41,465 nt of DNA from Ochromonas danica (GCA_015146655.1 VKHL01000192.1:7965-49429), one strand, 5' to 3'. Counted from the first letter of the stretch, positions 9,325 through 20,301 are shown. The notes: generated by a model not told the origin, from the letters alone. Numbers and translations are program-made.

Positions 9325-10218
9325 CGTGAAACAGAAACTCAATCTCTAGAACTGATGGGTCCTTCTTCCAGAGTACTCTAGATGGTCACATCACTTTCTC
9401 GTCCAATAGCAATCCACCCAACTGTTTCCAAACGGACTCGCGTAAATCTCCTCCAACAATCCTCCTGAAGATGAGAGATAAGACATCAAAGAAGGCATCA
9501 CCTGCGAAAGATCGCCTCCCAAAGAGACAGTCAACTGCCTCAGACATATCTCATTCTCAATGAGCGTGGATATAATAAAATCCATGTCTACTCCATCAAG
9601 AGTGGAAATATAGAGAACTCGTAAACTAGAGGCATGCTTTGTGATGAAGTCTGTAATCATCACATTACTGTCATGATGCGTTTCGATATTCCCAAGAGAG
9701 ATCTTGACAAGAGAATTCTCTCTTAGCTTCTCTACTAACACTGACAAGACCGCATCACACATAGACTTAGTAAATCCTTCCACACTTACAGTCGCTTCCC
9801 TTAGATTATGACAATGACTCAAGAAGACAGAGAGATTACTCTTCACCTGACTAAGATCACAGGGATGTTGGTTCATAATCCATCTCGAAATCTCAATAGA
9901 TCGAAGAACAGGACAGTGGGATTCCATGTCTAACACTGTCACAAGGTCTTCTAAGACATCTAACCTAATAGGAAAGTCTTCCACATAGAATACCTTACGA
10001 CTTACCAGCCATTTATAAAACACCATCGTTTTATCATCTAAAACTCTGCTATTATACCCTTTTAATACCCTGAGATCAGTCAAAGAAGACAAAAATAGTT
10101 TTCGAAGAACGTTCTTCTCTACACAGGCTATATCCAACTTTGTCAAATCTTCACATTCCAACCATTCTGAATATATACTATGAAGGATATCTCCAGATAA
10201 CTGCAAAATAAAACTCAT
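9325..10218 (-). pseudogene. F-box-like/LRR gene with large internal deletion
   Basis: Start set at ATG 10218 by alignment with the family (MSFILQLSGDILHSIYSEWL); an upstream hydrophobic extension is leader read-through. The first 258 or so residues match the family: F-box-like segment, DFPIRLDVLEDLVTVLDME, FLSHCHNLRE and the mid LRRs to YLSSSGGLLEE. About 210 codons normally found next are missing. After the joint the frame reads a few aberrant residues and stops at 9391. Beyond it, in another frame, lies the family's C-terminal signature (GLLLDEKV, then remnants of the LEEG region). The 275-residue product would keep the F-box-like part and about half of the repeats. Expression cannot be judged. 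Confidence 0.75.
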
Positions 10219-11023
10219 CACTTCACAACAACACAGTAATAATAGCAACAATAACCATAACAATAACAATAATAAAATGTTTAGCTGATTGACAATTCCA
10301 ATTCAGAAGGTCCAGAGGTGGATGTTCTGGTCTTGTGATGAGTGTGGATGTCATGCAGCAGATTATGTTATTGCTTAATTAGTTATGTATTTGCTTACCA
10401 GTTGTATGATGTCATGACTGTTGTTTGTTATGTGTTTGCATGTGTCTCTTATTTGAGCACATTAATAAGGATAAGAGATAAGTGGTCTCATTCCGCAATT
10501 TGATTGTTATTTTCACTAACCTGAACTAGGAATGACTTTAATAGTCTAGTCGTCTAGGTAGTGGAACTTACAGGTTTACCAAAAGTTGGTGCAAGAATTG
10601 CAAAACCTTGTTACACTTCTGAGACTTGATTTTCAGATTTGAAACTCGAACTTTCAGACGTTTACAACTAAGCGCATGGACTGATTCAAACCAGTGCGCG
10701 GTTGAAGTTATGGAGCTTACTAAATACAGTACTCGTAGTACTAATGTGGGAGTTGTAATCTTATATTACAATTACCTTCATTGTCATCACTCAGTTAATT
10801 AACATAACACAATGAATAATCCTGGGAACGAGATGATGATGGAAACACCTTCTTCTCTCTTTCTCAACCAACATGCACTATTCTAGACTGCAACAAGAGG
10901 ATATTTTTGATAACCTTTCACAGTCGAAATCATAATCATCTTTATAGAATATACCATAAAGACATATTAAGGAACATTCTACTCCATCCATCCATCCATC
11001 CATCCATCCATCCATCCATCAAT
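10219..11023. other. Spacer between two F-box-like genes
   Basis: Immediately right of 10218 is the family's leader type: an AC/AAT-rich tract (minus strand TTATTGTTATTG). At 10450-10530 a block with 'gcaatttg…ttttcactaacctgaa' resembles the upstream region of the gene starting at 29037 (29420-29480). A (CCAT)n run lies at 10984-11020 next to the stop of the following gene. No further gene is evident. Confidence 0.55.
10984..11020. repeat. (CCAT)n microsatellite
   Basis: About nine tetranucleotide units, ending four bases before the stop codon of the F-box-like gene at 11024-12637. Confidence 0.95.
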
Positions 11024-12637
11024 CTAATCGCTTACACATTTAATCCAGCGATGAGATCGATGTTTAGCGAATTCATAACAGAATTCATCCTCATAAGTTC
11101 CGATAAAACCTTCTTCCAGACTAGAAGACCACTTCACCTTCTTATTCAACAACAATCCATCCAACAACTCTTCAGAAACACTCTCAGCCATAGTGAGGTT
11201 AACCACGGTAAGATTAGAAAGCTTCGAAGTTGCCTCAAGACTTTCCCATCCACATTCATTGATGTTTAATACCTGCAACAAATGACATGCCTTTATCAAC
11301 TCACTCAACAAACTATCAGAAAAATGGACGTCATCAAATTTCAACTCCGTCAGACTATTCGCATGCTTTGAGATGGCCGCCAAAGTAGCATCAGTATGTT
11401 GACCGTTGACTGTTGAAAGCAGCTGCAAACTGTTCACATGGGGAAGATCCTGCAGTAGAGAGATCAAGGAGGTCCCTGACGTGGTGGAGGCATCTAGATG
11501 AATACGGTAAGGTTCCAGTATAGACTTCAGATTCCCCACTGAATGACTGTAGTCTTTTTTTAGACTTAAAGTCACTTTCTTGTATTGTCTTCTGCTCAAT
11601 GCATGAGATAAACAAATAGCCCAATCTTCCTTCTCACCTCTTACCTCTATTGATACAGACTTTCGTTGTTCATCTGTCTCAATAACTTTATCAACACTTC
11701 CAATAGAAACATCCTGGAGATGTGGACATTGTTCATAGAGTCGTCGCAGAGTCTCTATACTGCATGGTTTACATCTCGAGGTTACTAAGCGAGTTAACTT
11801 CGGGCAAGATGCTGCAACTGAGGCCACAAGAGCCTCTGCATTGAAGGGTCTCTGCGTGTTAATAACCTCAAGAACCTCCAATAAGTCTCCCGATGATGAG
11901 ATAAACGATATCAAAGAAGACATCGCTTGTGAAGTACAAAACACCCTCAGACATATCTGCTTCTCAATGACGGTAGACACAATGAAATCCATGTCTTCTT
12001 CATAGAGAGCGGAAATATTGAGATGTCGTAAACTAGAGGCATGCTTTGTGAGTAGGTTTGTTATCATCACATTAATTTCAGGACGTCTGTTTTTTGTAGT
12101 ATAGTTTGAAAGAGAGATCTTGACAAGAGAGTTGTCTATCAATTCCTTTACCAACACACTCAAGATAATATCAGAAAGACAATAATAATATCTGTCAATT
12201 TTATCCACATTTATAGTCACACCCTCCAGATTATGACAATGACTCAAAAAGATAGAGAGATTGTTCTCTACATGAGTAACATCAGAGGAGTGTTGGTTGA
12301 CACTCCATCTCGTAATCTCAATAGATCGTAGAGCAGGACAGTAGGATTCCATGTCCAATACTGTCATAAGATCTTCTAAGACATCTACACCAATAGGAAA
12401 GTCCTCCACACAGAATACCTTACGACTTACCAGCCATTTAATAAAAATCTGCATGCTATTATCAGAAGTATAGGGATCAAGTTTTGATGATCTTAAGTCA
12501 GTCAAAGAAGTCAACCACACTTCTCGAATATTCTGCTCAACACAGGCTATATCTAGCCTTGACAAATCCTTCCATCCCAACCATTCTGAATATATATTAT
12601 GAAGAATATCTCTAGGTAATTGCCAGATAACACTCAT
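11024..12637 (-). CDS. F-box-like/LRR protein, intact copy (537 aa)
   Basis: Start ATG 12637 chosen because family members share MSV[IV][WL]QLPRDILH right at the start; six upstream in-frame residues are leader. Residues 4-45 (LPRDILHNIYSEWLGWKDL then LDIACVEQN) fit an F-box-like consensus, LPx[DE]IL…WL…DL…LD…C. The rest is leucine-rich repeats: FLSHCHNLEGVTI, CPKLTRL…CSIETLRRLYEQCPHLQDVSIG, LPHVNSLQLL, ANSLTELKFD and LLQVLNINECGWESL, ending with LLDGLLLNKKVKW and a tail HRWIKC. Known role of FBXL proteins: the F-box binds Skp1 in an SCF ubiquitin ligase while LRRs bind the substrate. Substrate unknown. The N-terminal half is close to the copy at 18435-20081; the start region and upstream block are shared with the copy at 23867-25444. 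Confidence 0.8.
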   Translation of the reverse strand: MSVIWQLPRDILHNIYSEWLGWKDLSRLDIACVEQNIREVWLTSLTDLRSSKLDPYTSDNSMQIFIKWLVSRKVFCVEDFPIGVDVLEDLMTVLDMESYCPALRSIEITRWSVNQHSSDVTHVENNLSIFLSHCHNLEGVTINVDKIDRYYYCLSDIILSVLVKELIDNSLVKISLSNYTTKNRRPEINVMITNLLTKHASSLRHLNISALYEEDMDFIVSTVIEKQICLRVFCTSQAMSSLISFISSSGDLLEVLEVINTQRPFNAEALVASVAASCPKLTRLVTSRCKPCSIETLRRLYEQCPHLQDVSIGSVDKVIETDEQRKSVSIEVRGEKEDWAICLSHALSRRQYKKVTLSLKKDYSHSVGNLKSILEPYRIHLDASTTSGTSLISLLQDLPHVNSLQLLSTVNGQHTDATLAAISKHANSLTELKFDDVHFSDSLLSELIKACHLLQVLNINECGWESLEATSKLSNLTVVNLTMAESVSEELLDGLLLNKKVKWSSSLEEGFIGTYEDEFCYEFAKHRSHRWIKCVSD

Positions 12638-13178
12638 CACTAATAACAATAACAACAGTTGTGGGTGGAATACCTTAACTTAAAACGTTTTCCATGTTAT
12701 CGACATGTTTGTGTCGGAAAATCAAATTCAATTCCACCTTTTCAAGCGAGAAAGCGTTACTTTTAGAGTACACAAGGGGTCAAACCTAGGTGACATAACT
12801 AACATGAATGAGATATAACATGAATAGGATAGATTGCCTCATTTTGGTTATTGCTGCGCATCCAACAGACTCGGAATTAAGTTGTACTAGTGTGGGAGTT
12901 GTCAATTCAATGTCGCCAATGGTCGACGTGGAGTAGCACTGGTGGTGATATGCTTTCTTCTGTGTTCCCATTGTTTCTAAACCAAGACAGAAGTTCGTTC
13001 TTTAGAAACTCCATCACACCGATGAAATTGTTGAAAAACTGGCACTTCTGATGCTGCTTCTTCTGTTCTATCTTCTTGTTCTTGTTGTGGAATAGATGAT
13101 GATCATTGCAGACAGAAAGAGCACCTAGAAAAGCTAATCAGCCTATGTATTACTAGTACTAGTAGTATATTATTAGCT
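12638..13178. other. Spacer with upstream block shared with another family copy
   Basis: 12661-12698 (gggtggaataccttaac…aaaacgtttt) and 12721-12790 (ttccacctt…caagcga…gtacacaaggggtcaaacct) recur upstream of the copy at 23867-25444, at 25527-25560 and 25955-26020. 13070-13178 is a 3'-flank block (ttgttcttgttgtgraatag…cagacagaaagagca) repeated at 15505-15606. A 61-residue minus-strand frame at 12786-12971 has no recognisable motif and I do not call it. Confidence 0.55.
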
Positions 13179-14746
13179 TCATCTGATCCACTGATGAGAT
13201 TTATTGTTGAACTTATAAGAAACTCTGTTTCCATAAGCTCTAATATATCTTTCCTTTAGTGTAGAAGGCCACGTGACTTTATCATTCAATAGCAACCCTT
13301 CTAACAACTCTCTCGAAATACATGTAGCCATCCTGAGGTAAACCGTGTTCAGATTAGAATGCTTCGATATTGCCTCAAGACTCACCAAACCACAATCATC
13401 GATGATTAATAACCTCTCCAGCAACTGACATGCCTTGATGAACTCACTCAACAGCCTATCAGAAATTTCCAAGCTATTAATTTTCAACTCGGTCAAACTA
13501 TTCGCAAGCACTGAGAATGTTCCCAAGTTAAAAACAGTGTACAAATTGTCCATGTTTCCGACTAAATGCAAACCGTTCAAATGAGGGAGATCCTGCAGTA
13601 GAGAGATCAAAGAGCTCTCTGAAGTAGTGGATGCGTTTAATTCGATCTCGCAAGGTTCCAACATGGACTTCAGATTCCCCAATGAATGATTGTAATCTTC
13701 TCTCAGTCTTAAAGTGACTTTCTTGTGTTGTCTTCTTCTCAATGCATGAGATAAAAAATAGCCCAATCTTCATTGTGACCTTTCACCTCGATTGACAAAT
13801 ACTTTCTCTTATCGTCAATCTTGAAACTTCCAATAGGCACATCCTCGAGATGCGGACACTGCTCATAGAGTCGTCGCAGAGTCTCTATACTGCATGGCTC
13901 ACAGTGGTCGGCTGCTAAACGAGTCAACTTTGGACAAGAATTTGCAACTGAGGCCACAAGTTCCTCTGCATTTAAGGACGTGCTTACACCACTAACTTCT
14001 AGATCCTCCAATAAGCTTCCTGACGATGAGAGATATGATATCAAAGAAGGTATCACCTGCATAGGCTCTCCTCCCAAAGGGATACTCAACTCCCGAAGAT
14101 ATATCTGATTCTTAATAAGGGTGGATAAAAAATAATCCATCTCTACATTATCATTGATAGCAGTGAAAATACGGAGAGTTCGTAAGCTAGAGGCATGCTT
14201 TGTGATAAGGTCTGTTATCATCACATTGCCTTCATGATGTCTTTCGATGTTACGAAGAGAGATCTTAACAAGAGAGTTCTCTCTCAACAGCTCCATTAAC
14301 ACTGACAAGACTATTTCACTATCCAATAAACTCATGTTCGCTACCACTCCACATGACAATGACTTAAAAAGACTAAGAGGGACTTCTTCACATGACTAAT
14401 GTCAAGTTTTTTCACCATGAAACTCCATCTCTCTATGAAGAGCAGGACAGTAGTATTCCATGTCTAACACTGTCATAAGATCTTCTAAGTAATCCACCCA
14501 AATAGGAAAGTCTTCCACACAAAATACATTTCGACTGCTCAGCCACTTGTAGAATATTATGATTTTCCCATCAAAAATAATCTCAAAAGAGAGAGATATC
14601 CTCAGTTCAGTTAAAGAAGTCAACCACACTTTTCGTTCATTCTTCTCCACACAGGCTATATCCAAACTTGACAAATCCTTCCATTCTAACCATTCTGAAT
14701 ATATACTATGAAGAATATCTCTAGGCAACTGCAAGACAGCACTCAT
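13179..14746 (-). pseudogene. F-box-like/LRR gene broken into three frames
   Basis: The whole family length is present but in three pieces. 14402-14746 holds the start (ATG 14746, LPRDILHSIYSEWLEWKDL) to LDMEYYCPAL, where a small indel shifts the frame near 14440. A deletion of the 'HNLQGVTV' region follows. 13739-14359 holds the mid LRRs (CSIETLRRLYEQCPHLEDV) and ends at NEDWAI with a second shift near 13755. 13179-13766 holds the C-terminal LRRs (LPHLNGLHL, LLEGLLLNDKVTW, HQWIR). At least three lesions make it a pseudogene; the small intervals do not look like introns. Confidence 0.82.
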
Positions 14747-15261
14747 CACTTCTCAACAATAACAGTAAGAATAATAATGATAATAACTTAGCAACTTTTA
14801 ATAGCAGTGACTAAGACTATCTAGACAGTATGTGATTGCCATCTTTGTTGTTTGCTGTTTGGCTTGGTCCGCCGATTCGGATTTGAAACTGTCACTTTTG
14901 GACTTTTAGAGCGGATAGTCCTCCAGACTGGCTCTTCTTTTCACAGCACGTATATTTTCAATACCAAACAATTAACAATGCGATAGACAGATTGGGAAAC
15001 AAAAGGATTGCTTTGTCGACCAAGGAACAGTGCCAAGAACGATTGTCATCCCACCAGCTGGGCTGCCTAAAAATGAATTCTTAATTCATCCCAATGGAAG
15101 TCTCTGTGGGATTCCTTAATTATGTTATCAAAATGTCGTTAATTAATTAATTCTAAACTAATTCTTGAGTCAGTAATTGATTGATGTTTTCGCGACTTAC
15201 TAAATCAGTAAATTAGTACCAGAGAGGGAGTTATATATACTAGTAATCTTATATATAGTAG
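14747..15261. other. Upstream spacer of the broken copy
   Basis: Leader-type AC/AAT-rich tract next to 14746, then unique-looking spacer duplicated at 17188-17694. It includes 'taattaattaatt' and tandem 'tatatatagtagtata' stretches. No gene seen. Confidence 0.55.
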
Positions 15262-15496
15262 TATATTATATGTGCACATCCAGGAGATGTGGACAAGGGA
15301 TCGCAGATTCTCTGCACTGCACAGTTCAAAATTCGTGATCATTAAGCGAGTCAACTTTGGACAAGGATGTTGCAAGATGCACCGCATCATCATCAATTGC
15401 TAAGGCTTCCTCAATACCAAACATGGCCTCCACAGCTTTCCTTAAGCCTCATGCAGATAAGAGATAAGACACAAAGGAAGGCATCGCCGGCAGAGG
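15262..15496 (-). pseudogene. LRR fragment of the F-box-like family
   Basis: The minus strand encodes CPKLTRLMITNFELCSAENLRSL and a following 'cctggatgtgcac' equivalent, matching the family's CPKLTRL…CSIETLRRLYEQCPHLQDV segment, with flanking LRR remnants to 15496. There is no start and no continuous frame. It is duplicated at 17695-17911. Confidence 0.7.
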
Positions 15497-15606
15497 ATAT
15501 ATCTTCTTGTTCTTGTTGTGAAATAGATGATGATCTTCGTAGACAGAAAGAGCATCTAGTAAAGCTAATCAGCCTATGTATGCTGATGAGAAATCTGTAT
15601 GCTAAG

Positions 15607-17187
15607 CTAATTCCACTGATGAGAAATATTGTTGAACTTATAAGGGATTCTGCATCCATTAGCTTTAATAGATCCTTCCTTTAGAGTAGAAGGCCATGCG
15701 ACTTTATCATCTAATAGCAACCCATCTAACAGATCTCTCGAAACAACTCCAAGCATAGTGAGGTTAACCATGTTTACATTAGAAAGCTTCGATATTGCCA
15801 GTAGACTCTCCAAACCACAACCATTGATGATTAGCCTCTTCAACAACTCACATTTCTTGATCAACTCACTCAACAGGTTATCAGAAAAATTGATGTTACT
15901 CAAGTCCAACTCCGTCAGACTATTCGCATGCTCTGAGATGGCTGCCAAAGTAGCATCACTATATTGATTATTGACTGTTGAGAACAGATGTAAACTGTTC
16001 AAATAGGGAAGATCCTGCAGTAGGGAGATTAAAGACGACTCATGAGTAAAAGACTGTATATGAAGCTCGTAAGGTACCAATATAGACTTCAGATTCCCCA
16101 CTCGATAATTGTAGTCTTCTCTCAACAATAAAATCACTGTCTTGTAATGTCTTCTTCTCAATACATGAGATAAACAAATAGCCCAATCTTCGTTGTGACC
16201 TTGCACCTCGATTGACACAGACTCTCTCTTCTCACCTGCCTCAATAAATTTATCAACATCTCCAATAGACACATCCCGGAGATGTGGGCACTGTTCATAG
16301 AGTCGTCGCAGTGTCTCTATATTGCATGGCTCACAGCCGTAGGTTACTAAACGATTTAACTTTGGACAAGATGTTGAAACTGAGGCCACAAGATTGTCTG
16401 CATTGAAGGACACCTGTACGCTATTAACTGTCAGGACCTCCATTAAGCCTCCTAACGTTGAGAGATAGGATATCAAAGAAGACATCACCTGCGAAGGAAT
16501 ACCTCCCATTATGATAGTCAACTCCCTCAGATATATCTGATTATCAATCAGAGCACATACAATGGAGCCCGTGTCAACTTCATAGATAGTGGATATACAG
16601 AGACTTCGTAAGCAAGAGGCATGCTTTATGATCAGGTTTGTTACCCTCTCATCAATTTCATTATGTATTTTGAGATTATGAAGAGAGATCTTAACAAGAG
16701 AATTCTCTCTTAACTGCTCCACCAACACTGATACGACTACATCACTATCCAAGTCACTCATCCACACTGCCACTTCTTGTAGATTATGACAATGACTCAA
16801 GAAGATTGAGAGATTGACATGACTGTTAACAGAAGAGTGTTCATTGATAATACTCCATCTCGTTATCTCAATAGATCGTAGAACAGGACAGTAGGATTCC
16901 ACGTCTAATACTGACACAAGATCTTCTAAGGCATCCAACCTAATAGGAAAGTCTTCCACATAAAACACATTTCGACTCCTCAGCCACTTATAGAATATTA
17001 TCAATTTACTATCAGAAATGCTCCGAAATGTGTGTGACATTCTCAAGTCAGTCAAAGAAGTCAACCACACTTCTCGTTCATTCTTCTCCACACAGGTTCT
17101 ATCTAACATAGACAAATCCTTCCATTCTAACCATTCTGAATATATACTATGAAGAATATCTCTAGGCAACTGCAAGACAGCACTCAT
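15607..17187 (-). CDS. F-box-like/LRR protein, intact copy (526 aa)
   Basis: Start ATG 17187 (the preceding GTG is not used), stop TAG 15609-15607. F-box-like segment at residues 4-45 (LPRDILHSIYSEWLEWKDL, LDRTCVEKN), then DFPIRLDALEDLVSVLD, FLSHCHNLQEVAVW, ASCLRSLCIS, CPKLNRLVTYGCEPC, NIETLRRLYEQCPHLRDVSIG, LPYLNSLHLFSTV, ANSLTELDLSNINFS, LLKRLIINGCGLESL and LLDGLLLDDKVAW, ending ISHQWN. Probable SCF substrate receptor. Its 5' end and upstream region are duplicated in the broken neighbour at 13179-14746 (copy 2 of the segmental duplication). Confidence 0.8.
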   Translation of the reverse strand: MSAVLQLPRDILHSIYSEWLEWKDLSMLDRTCVEKNEREVWLTSLTDLRMSHTFRSISDSKLIIFYKWLRSRNVFYVEDFPIRLDALEDLVSVLDVESYCPVLRSIEITRWSIINEHSSVNSHVNLSIFLSHCHNLQEVAVWMSDLDSDVVVSVLVEQLRENSLVKISLHNLKIHNEIDERVTNLIIKHASCLRSLCISTIYEVDTGSIVCALIDNQIYLRELTIIMGGIPSQVMSSLISYLSTLGGLMEVLTVNSVQVSFNADNLVASVSTSCPKLNRLVTYGCEPCNIETLRRLYEQCPHLRDVSIGDVDKFIEAGEKRESVSIEVQGHNEDWAICLSHVLRRRHYKTVILLLREDYNYRVGNLKSILVPYELHIQSFTHESSLISLLQDLPYLNSLHLFSTVNNQYSDATLAAISEHANSLTELDLSNINFSDNLLSELIKKCELLKRLIINGCGLESLLAISKLSNVNMVNLTMLGVVSRDLLDGLLLDDKVAWPSTLKEGSIKANGCRIPYKFNNISHQWN

Positions 17188-17911
17188 CACTTCTCAACAA
17201 TAACAGTAAGAATAATAATGATAATAACTTAGCAACTTTTAATAGCAGTGACTAAGACTATCTAGACAGTATGTGATTGCCATCTTTGTTGTTTGCTGTT
17301 TGGCTTGGTCCGCCGATTCGGATTTGAAACTGTCACTTTTGGACTTTTAGAGCGGATAGTCCTCCAGACTGGCTCTTCTTTTCACAGCACGTATATTTTC
17401 AATACCAAACAATTAACAATGCGATAGACAGATTGGGAAACAAAAGGATTGCTTTGTCGACCAAGGAACAGTGCCAAGAACGATTGTCATCCCACCAGCT
17501 GGGCTGCCTAAAAATGAATTCTCAATTCTTTCCAATGGAATTATGTTATCAAAATGTCGTTAATTAATTAATTCTAAACTAATTCTTGAGTCAGTAATTG
17601 ATTGATGTTTTCGCGACTTACTAAATCAGTAAATTAGTACCAGAGAGGGAGTTATATATACTAGTAATCTTATATATAGTAGTATATTATATGTGCACAT
17701 CCTGGAGATGTGGACAAGGGATCGCAGATTCTCTGCACTGCACAGTTCAAAATTCGTGATCATTAAGCGAGTCAACAAAGGATGTTGCAAGCTGCGCCGC
17801 ATCATCATCAATTGCTAAGGGTTTCTCAATACCAAACATAACATCCACAGCTTTCCATAAGCCTCATGCAGATAAGAGATAAGACACAAAGGAAGGCATC
17901 GCCGGCAGAGG
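17111..17911 (-). repeat. Segmental duplication, copy 2
   Basis: Second copy of 14670-15496. It starts inside the F-box-like codons of the gene at 15607-17187 and ends at 'gccggcagagg' in an LRR fragment; beyond this the two copies diverge abruptly. Confidence 0.9.
17188..17694. other. Upstream spacer of the intact copy at 15607-17187
   Basis: Duplicate of 14747-15261 with a few small deletions. Starts with the family leader tract (minus strand TTATTGTT…). No gene seen. Confidence 0.55.
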
Positions 17912-18246
17912 TTTACAACCAAAAGTAATAAACAACTCCATTGGACATATCTGATTCTCAACAAGGTTTGATACCATGAAGTCCATTACTCTTCCACCGA
18001 TAGTGGGAACATTTAGATGTCGTAAGCTGGATCTCTACCAATACTTCCAAGACCATATCACGAAGATGTTCATAATATCGATCCAAATCACTCACCATGC
18101 ACATTGTCACTTCCTGTATGTTATTACAATGACTCAAAAAGATAGAGAGATTACTCTCTACGTGACTAATATCAGAGATGTTTCTATTATTACTGCATGT
18201 CTCTATCTTAATAGATCGAGGAGCAAGACAGTAGGATTCCATCTTT
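17695..18246 (-). pseudogene. F-box-like/LRR fragment lacking 5' and 3' ends
   Basis: Reading right to left: MESYCLAPRSIKIETC and LSIFLSHCNNIQEVTM (17958-18242), then mid LRR remnants, then CPKL/CSAENLRSL remnants to 17695. Pieces lie in different frames with internal deletions. The F-box-like start and the C-terminal LRRs are absent. Its left part belongs to the segmental duplication. Confidence 0.75.
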
Positions 18247-18434
18247 AACCCTCAAGATCTGCCATGGAGAATACTTGTGCATGGTCAGCAGAGACTACTC
18301 AACAAACAACAATGGGAAAGAAACAACGAGATTACACTATAGCAAAGAGAACATTCATCGAATATAATTGCTGTTATGAAGACCATTGTAGATACATCAT
18401 CTAGACATACTAAGGTGAGCTGCAGTCCAACCAT

Positions 18435-20081
18435 CTAACCGCTTGCACGTTTTCTCCAACGATAACATTTTTTCCAACCATCAGAAATATCAATGAAAAC
18501 ATAGAAGAATATGCCTTCATATGTTTTGATAAATCCTTCTTCCAGACTAGAAGACCACTTCACCTTCTTATTCAACAACAATCCATCCAACAACGCTTCG
18601 GAAACACTCTCATGCATAGTGAGGTCTACCATGTTTAGATTAGAAAGCTTCCATATTGCTACAAGACTCTCCCATCCACAATCATTGATGATTAGCCTCT
18701 CCAACAGCAGACATGCCTTTATCAACTCACTCAATAAACTATCGAAAACGTCGATGTTATCAAATTTCAACTCCGTCAGACTATTCGCATGCTCTGAGAT
18801 GGCTGCCAAAGTAGCATCAGTATACTGATTATTGACTGTTGAAGTTAATTGCAAACTATTCAAATGAGGAAGATCCTGCAGTAGGGAGATCAAGGACGAC
18901 TCATGAGTAAAACACTGTAAATGAATATGGTAAGGTTCCAACATAGACTTCAGATTCCCAACTGTATGGTAGTAGTTATCTTCTCTCAGTCTTAAAGTCA
19001 CTTTCTTGTACTGTCTTCTTCTCAATGCATGAGATAAACAAATAACCCAATCTTCATTGTCACCTTTCACCTCAATTGACATAGTCTTTCTCTTCTCATC
19101 TGTCTCAATAACTTTATCAACATCTCCAATAGACACATACTGAAGATATGGACATTGTTCATAGAGTCTTCGCAGAGTCTCTATACTGCATGGTTCACAG
19201 TGGTCGACTGCTAAACGAGTCAACTTTGGGCAAGATGCTGCAACACAAGCTACAAGATTCTCTGCATTAAAGGACCTCACCAAGCTATTAACCTCCAGAT
19301 CTTCCAACAAGCCTCCAAAAGATGAGAGATACGAGATCAAAAAGGGCATCACCTGCAAAGGCTTTCCTCCCAGGTGGACAGTCAACACCCTCAGATATAT
19401 CTGATTCTCAATGAGGGTATATACAATAAAATGCAAATCTACTTCATAGAGAGTGGAAATATTGAGATGTCGTAAACTAGAGGCATGCTTTGTGATAAAG
19501 TCTGTTTCCATCATATTGATTTTACGATGTCTATTATTTGTTTTGACATTATGAAAAGAGATCTTGACAAGAGAATTCTCAGTCAAATTCTCTATTAACA
19601 CACTCAAAACGATGTCGGACAGATAATTACAATTTATATCAATTTTATCCACATTTATAGTCACACCCCTTAGATTATGACAATGACTCAAGAAGATAGA
19701 GAGATTGTTCTCTACATGAGTAACATCAGAGGAGTGTTGGTTGATACTCCATCTCGTAATCTCAATAGATCGTAGAGCAGGACAGTAGGATTCCATGTCC
19801 AATACTGTCATAAGATCTTCTAAGACATCTACACCAATAGGAAAGTCGTCCACACAGTATACCTTACGACTTACCAGCCATTTAATAAACATCTGCATGC
19901 TATTATCAGAAGTATAGGGATCAAGTTTTGATGATCTTAGGTCAGTCAAAGAAGTCAACCACTCTTCTCGTTCACTCTTCTTCACAAAGGCTTTATCTAG
20001 CCTCGACAAGTCCTTCCATCCCAACCATTCTGAATATATATTATGAAGAATATCTCTAGGTAATTGCAAGACAACACTCAT
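18435..20081 (-). CDS. F-box-like/LRR protein, intact copy (548 aa)
   Basis: Start ATG 20081, stop at 18435. F-box-like segment LPRDILHNIYSEWLGWKDL, LDKAFVKKSE; then DFPIGVDVLEDLMTVLD, FLSHCHNLRGVTI, CPKLTRLAVDHCEPCS, ETLRRLYEQCPYLQYVSIG, LPHLNSLQLTSTV, ANSLTELKFDNIDVF, LLERLIINDCGWESL and LLDGLLLNKKVKW. The C-terminal tail is longer and more basic than in siblings (WKKCYRWRKRASG). The first ~130 residues are nearly the same as in the copy at 11024-12637 (SSKLDPYTSDNSMQ), while the middle differs, suggesting recombination between copies. Probable SCF substrate receptor. Confidence 0.8.
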   Translation of the reverse strand: MSVVLQLPRDILHNIYSEWLGWKDLSRLDKAFVKKSEREEWLTSLTDLRSSKLDPYTSDNSMQMFIKWLVSRKVYCVDDFPIGVDVLEDLMTVLDMESYCPALRSIEITRWSINQHSSDVTHVENNLSIFLSHCHNLRGVTINVDKIDINCNYLSDIVLSVLIENLTENSLVKISFHNVKTNNRHRKINMMETDFITKHASSLRHLNISTLYEVDLHFIVYTLIENQIYLRVLTVHLGGKPLQVMPFLISYLSSFGGLLEDLEVNSLVRSFNAENLVACVAASCPKLTRLAVDHCEPCSIETLRRLYEQCPYLQYVSIGDVDKVIETDEKRKTMSIEVKGDNEDWVICLSHALRRRQYKKVTLRLREDNYYHTVGNLKSMLEPYHIHLQCFTHESSLISLLQDLPHLNSLQLTSTVNNQYTDATLAAISEHANSLTELKFDNIDVFDSLLSELIKACLLLERLIINDCGWESLVAIWKLSNLNMVDLTMHESVSEALLDGLLLNKKVKWSSSLEEGFIKTYEGIFFYVFIDISDGWKKCYRWRKRASG

Positions 20082-20224
20082 CACTTCCTAAAATACCGTG
20101 ACAACTACAAGTGACCAACTAATTGACAACTCATGTTCTCCGATAACTACCTCGCGTTTTAGCAAAACTCGCATTAATCGATTTGAAACACAATGTTCTC
20201 TATTAGGGTGTGCGCGGAAATCGA

Positions 20225-20301
20225 TTTCCAAGTTTCAGACAAATCCTTCCATTCCACCCATTCTGAATAATATCTCTAGGTAACTGCCAGATAACACTCA
20301 T
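20225..20301 (-). pseudogene. Orphan 5' end of an F-box-like gene
   Basis: ATG at 20301 begins MSVIWQLPRDI, followed by a deletion and a frame change into the WLEWKDLS segment, then unrelated sequence. The upstream block to the right (tgacagtgactatcttattgacaattcta…gtttcgga) matches that of the intact gene starting at 29037, so a promoter-like region persists without a gene body. Confidence 0.75.

Larger units (their letters stand above)
14670..15496 (-). repeat. Segmental duplication, copy 1
   Basis: Near-identical to 17111-17911, 2441 bp to the right. It contains the 5' end of the adjoining F-box-like gene (from the F-box-like codons on), the upstream spacer (ccgccgattcggatttgaaac…) and an LRR fragment. 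Copy 1 is 827 bp and copy 2 801 bp, the difference being small deletions near 15085-15120 and 15355. Confidence 0.9.

Noticed and set aside
10219-10269. Leu-rich 17-residue N-terminal extension of the first F-box-like copy as a signal peptide
   Set aside because: It is translation of the T-rich leader tract shared by all family members.
13179-14746. Reading the three-frame F-box-like copy as an intron-containing gene
   Set aside because: The breaks lack GT-AG intervals of normal size and siblings are intronless, so indels explain it better.
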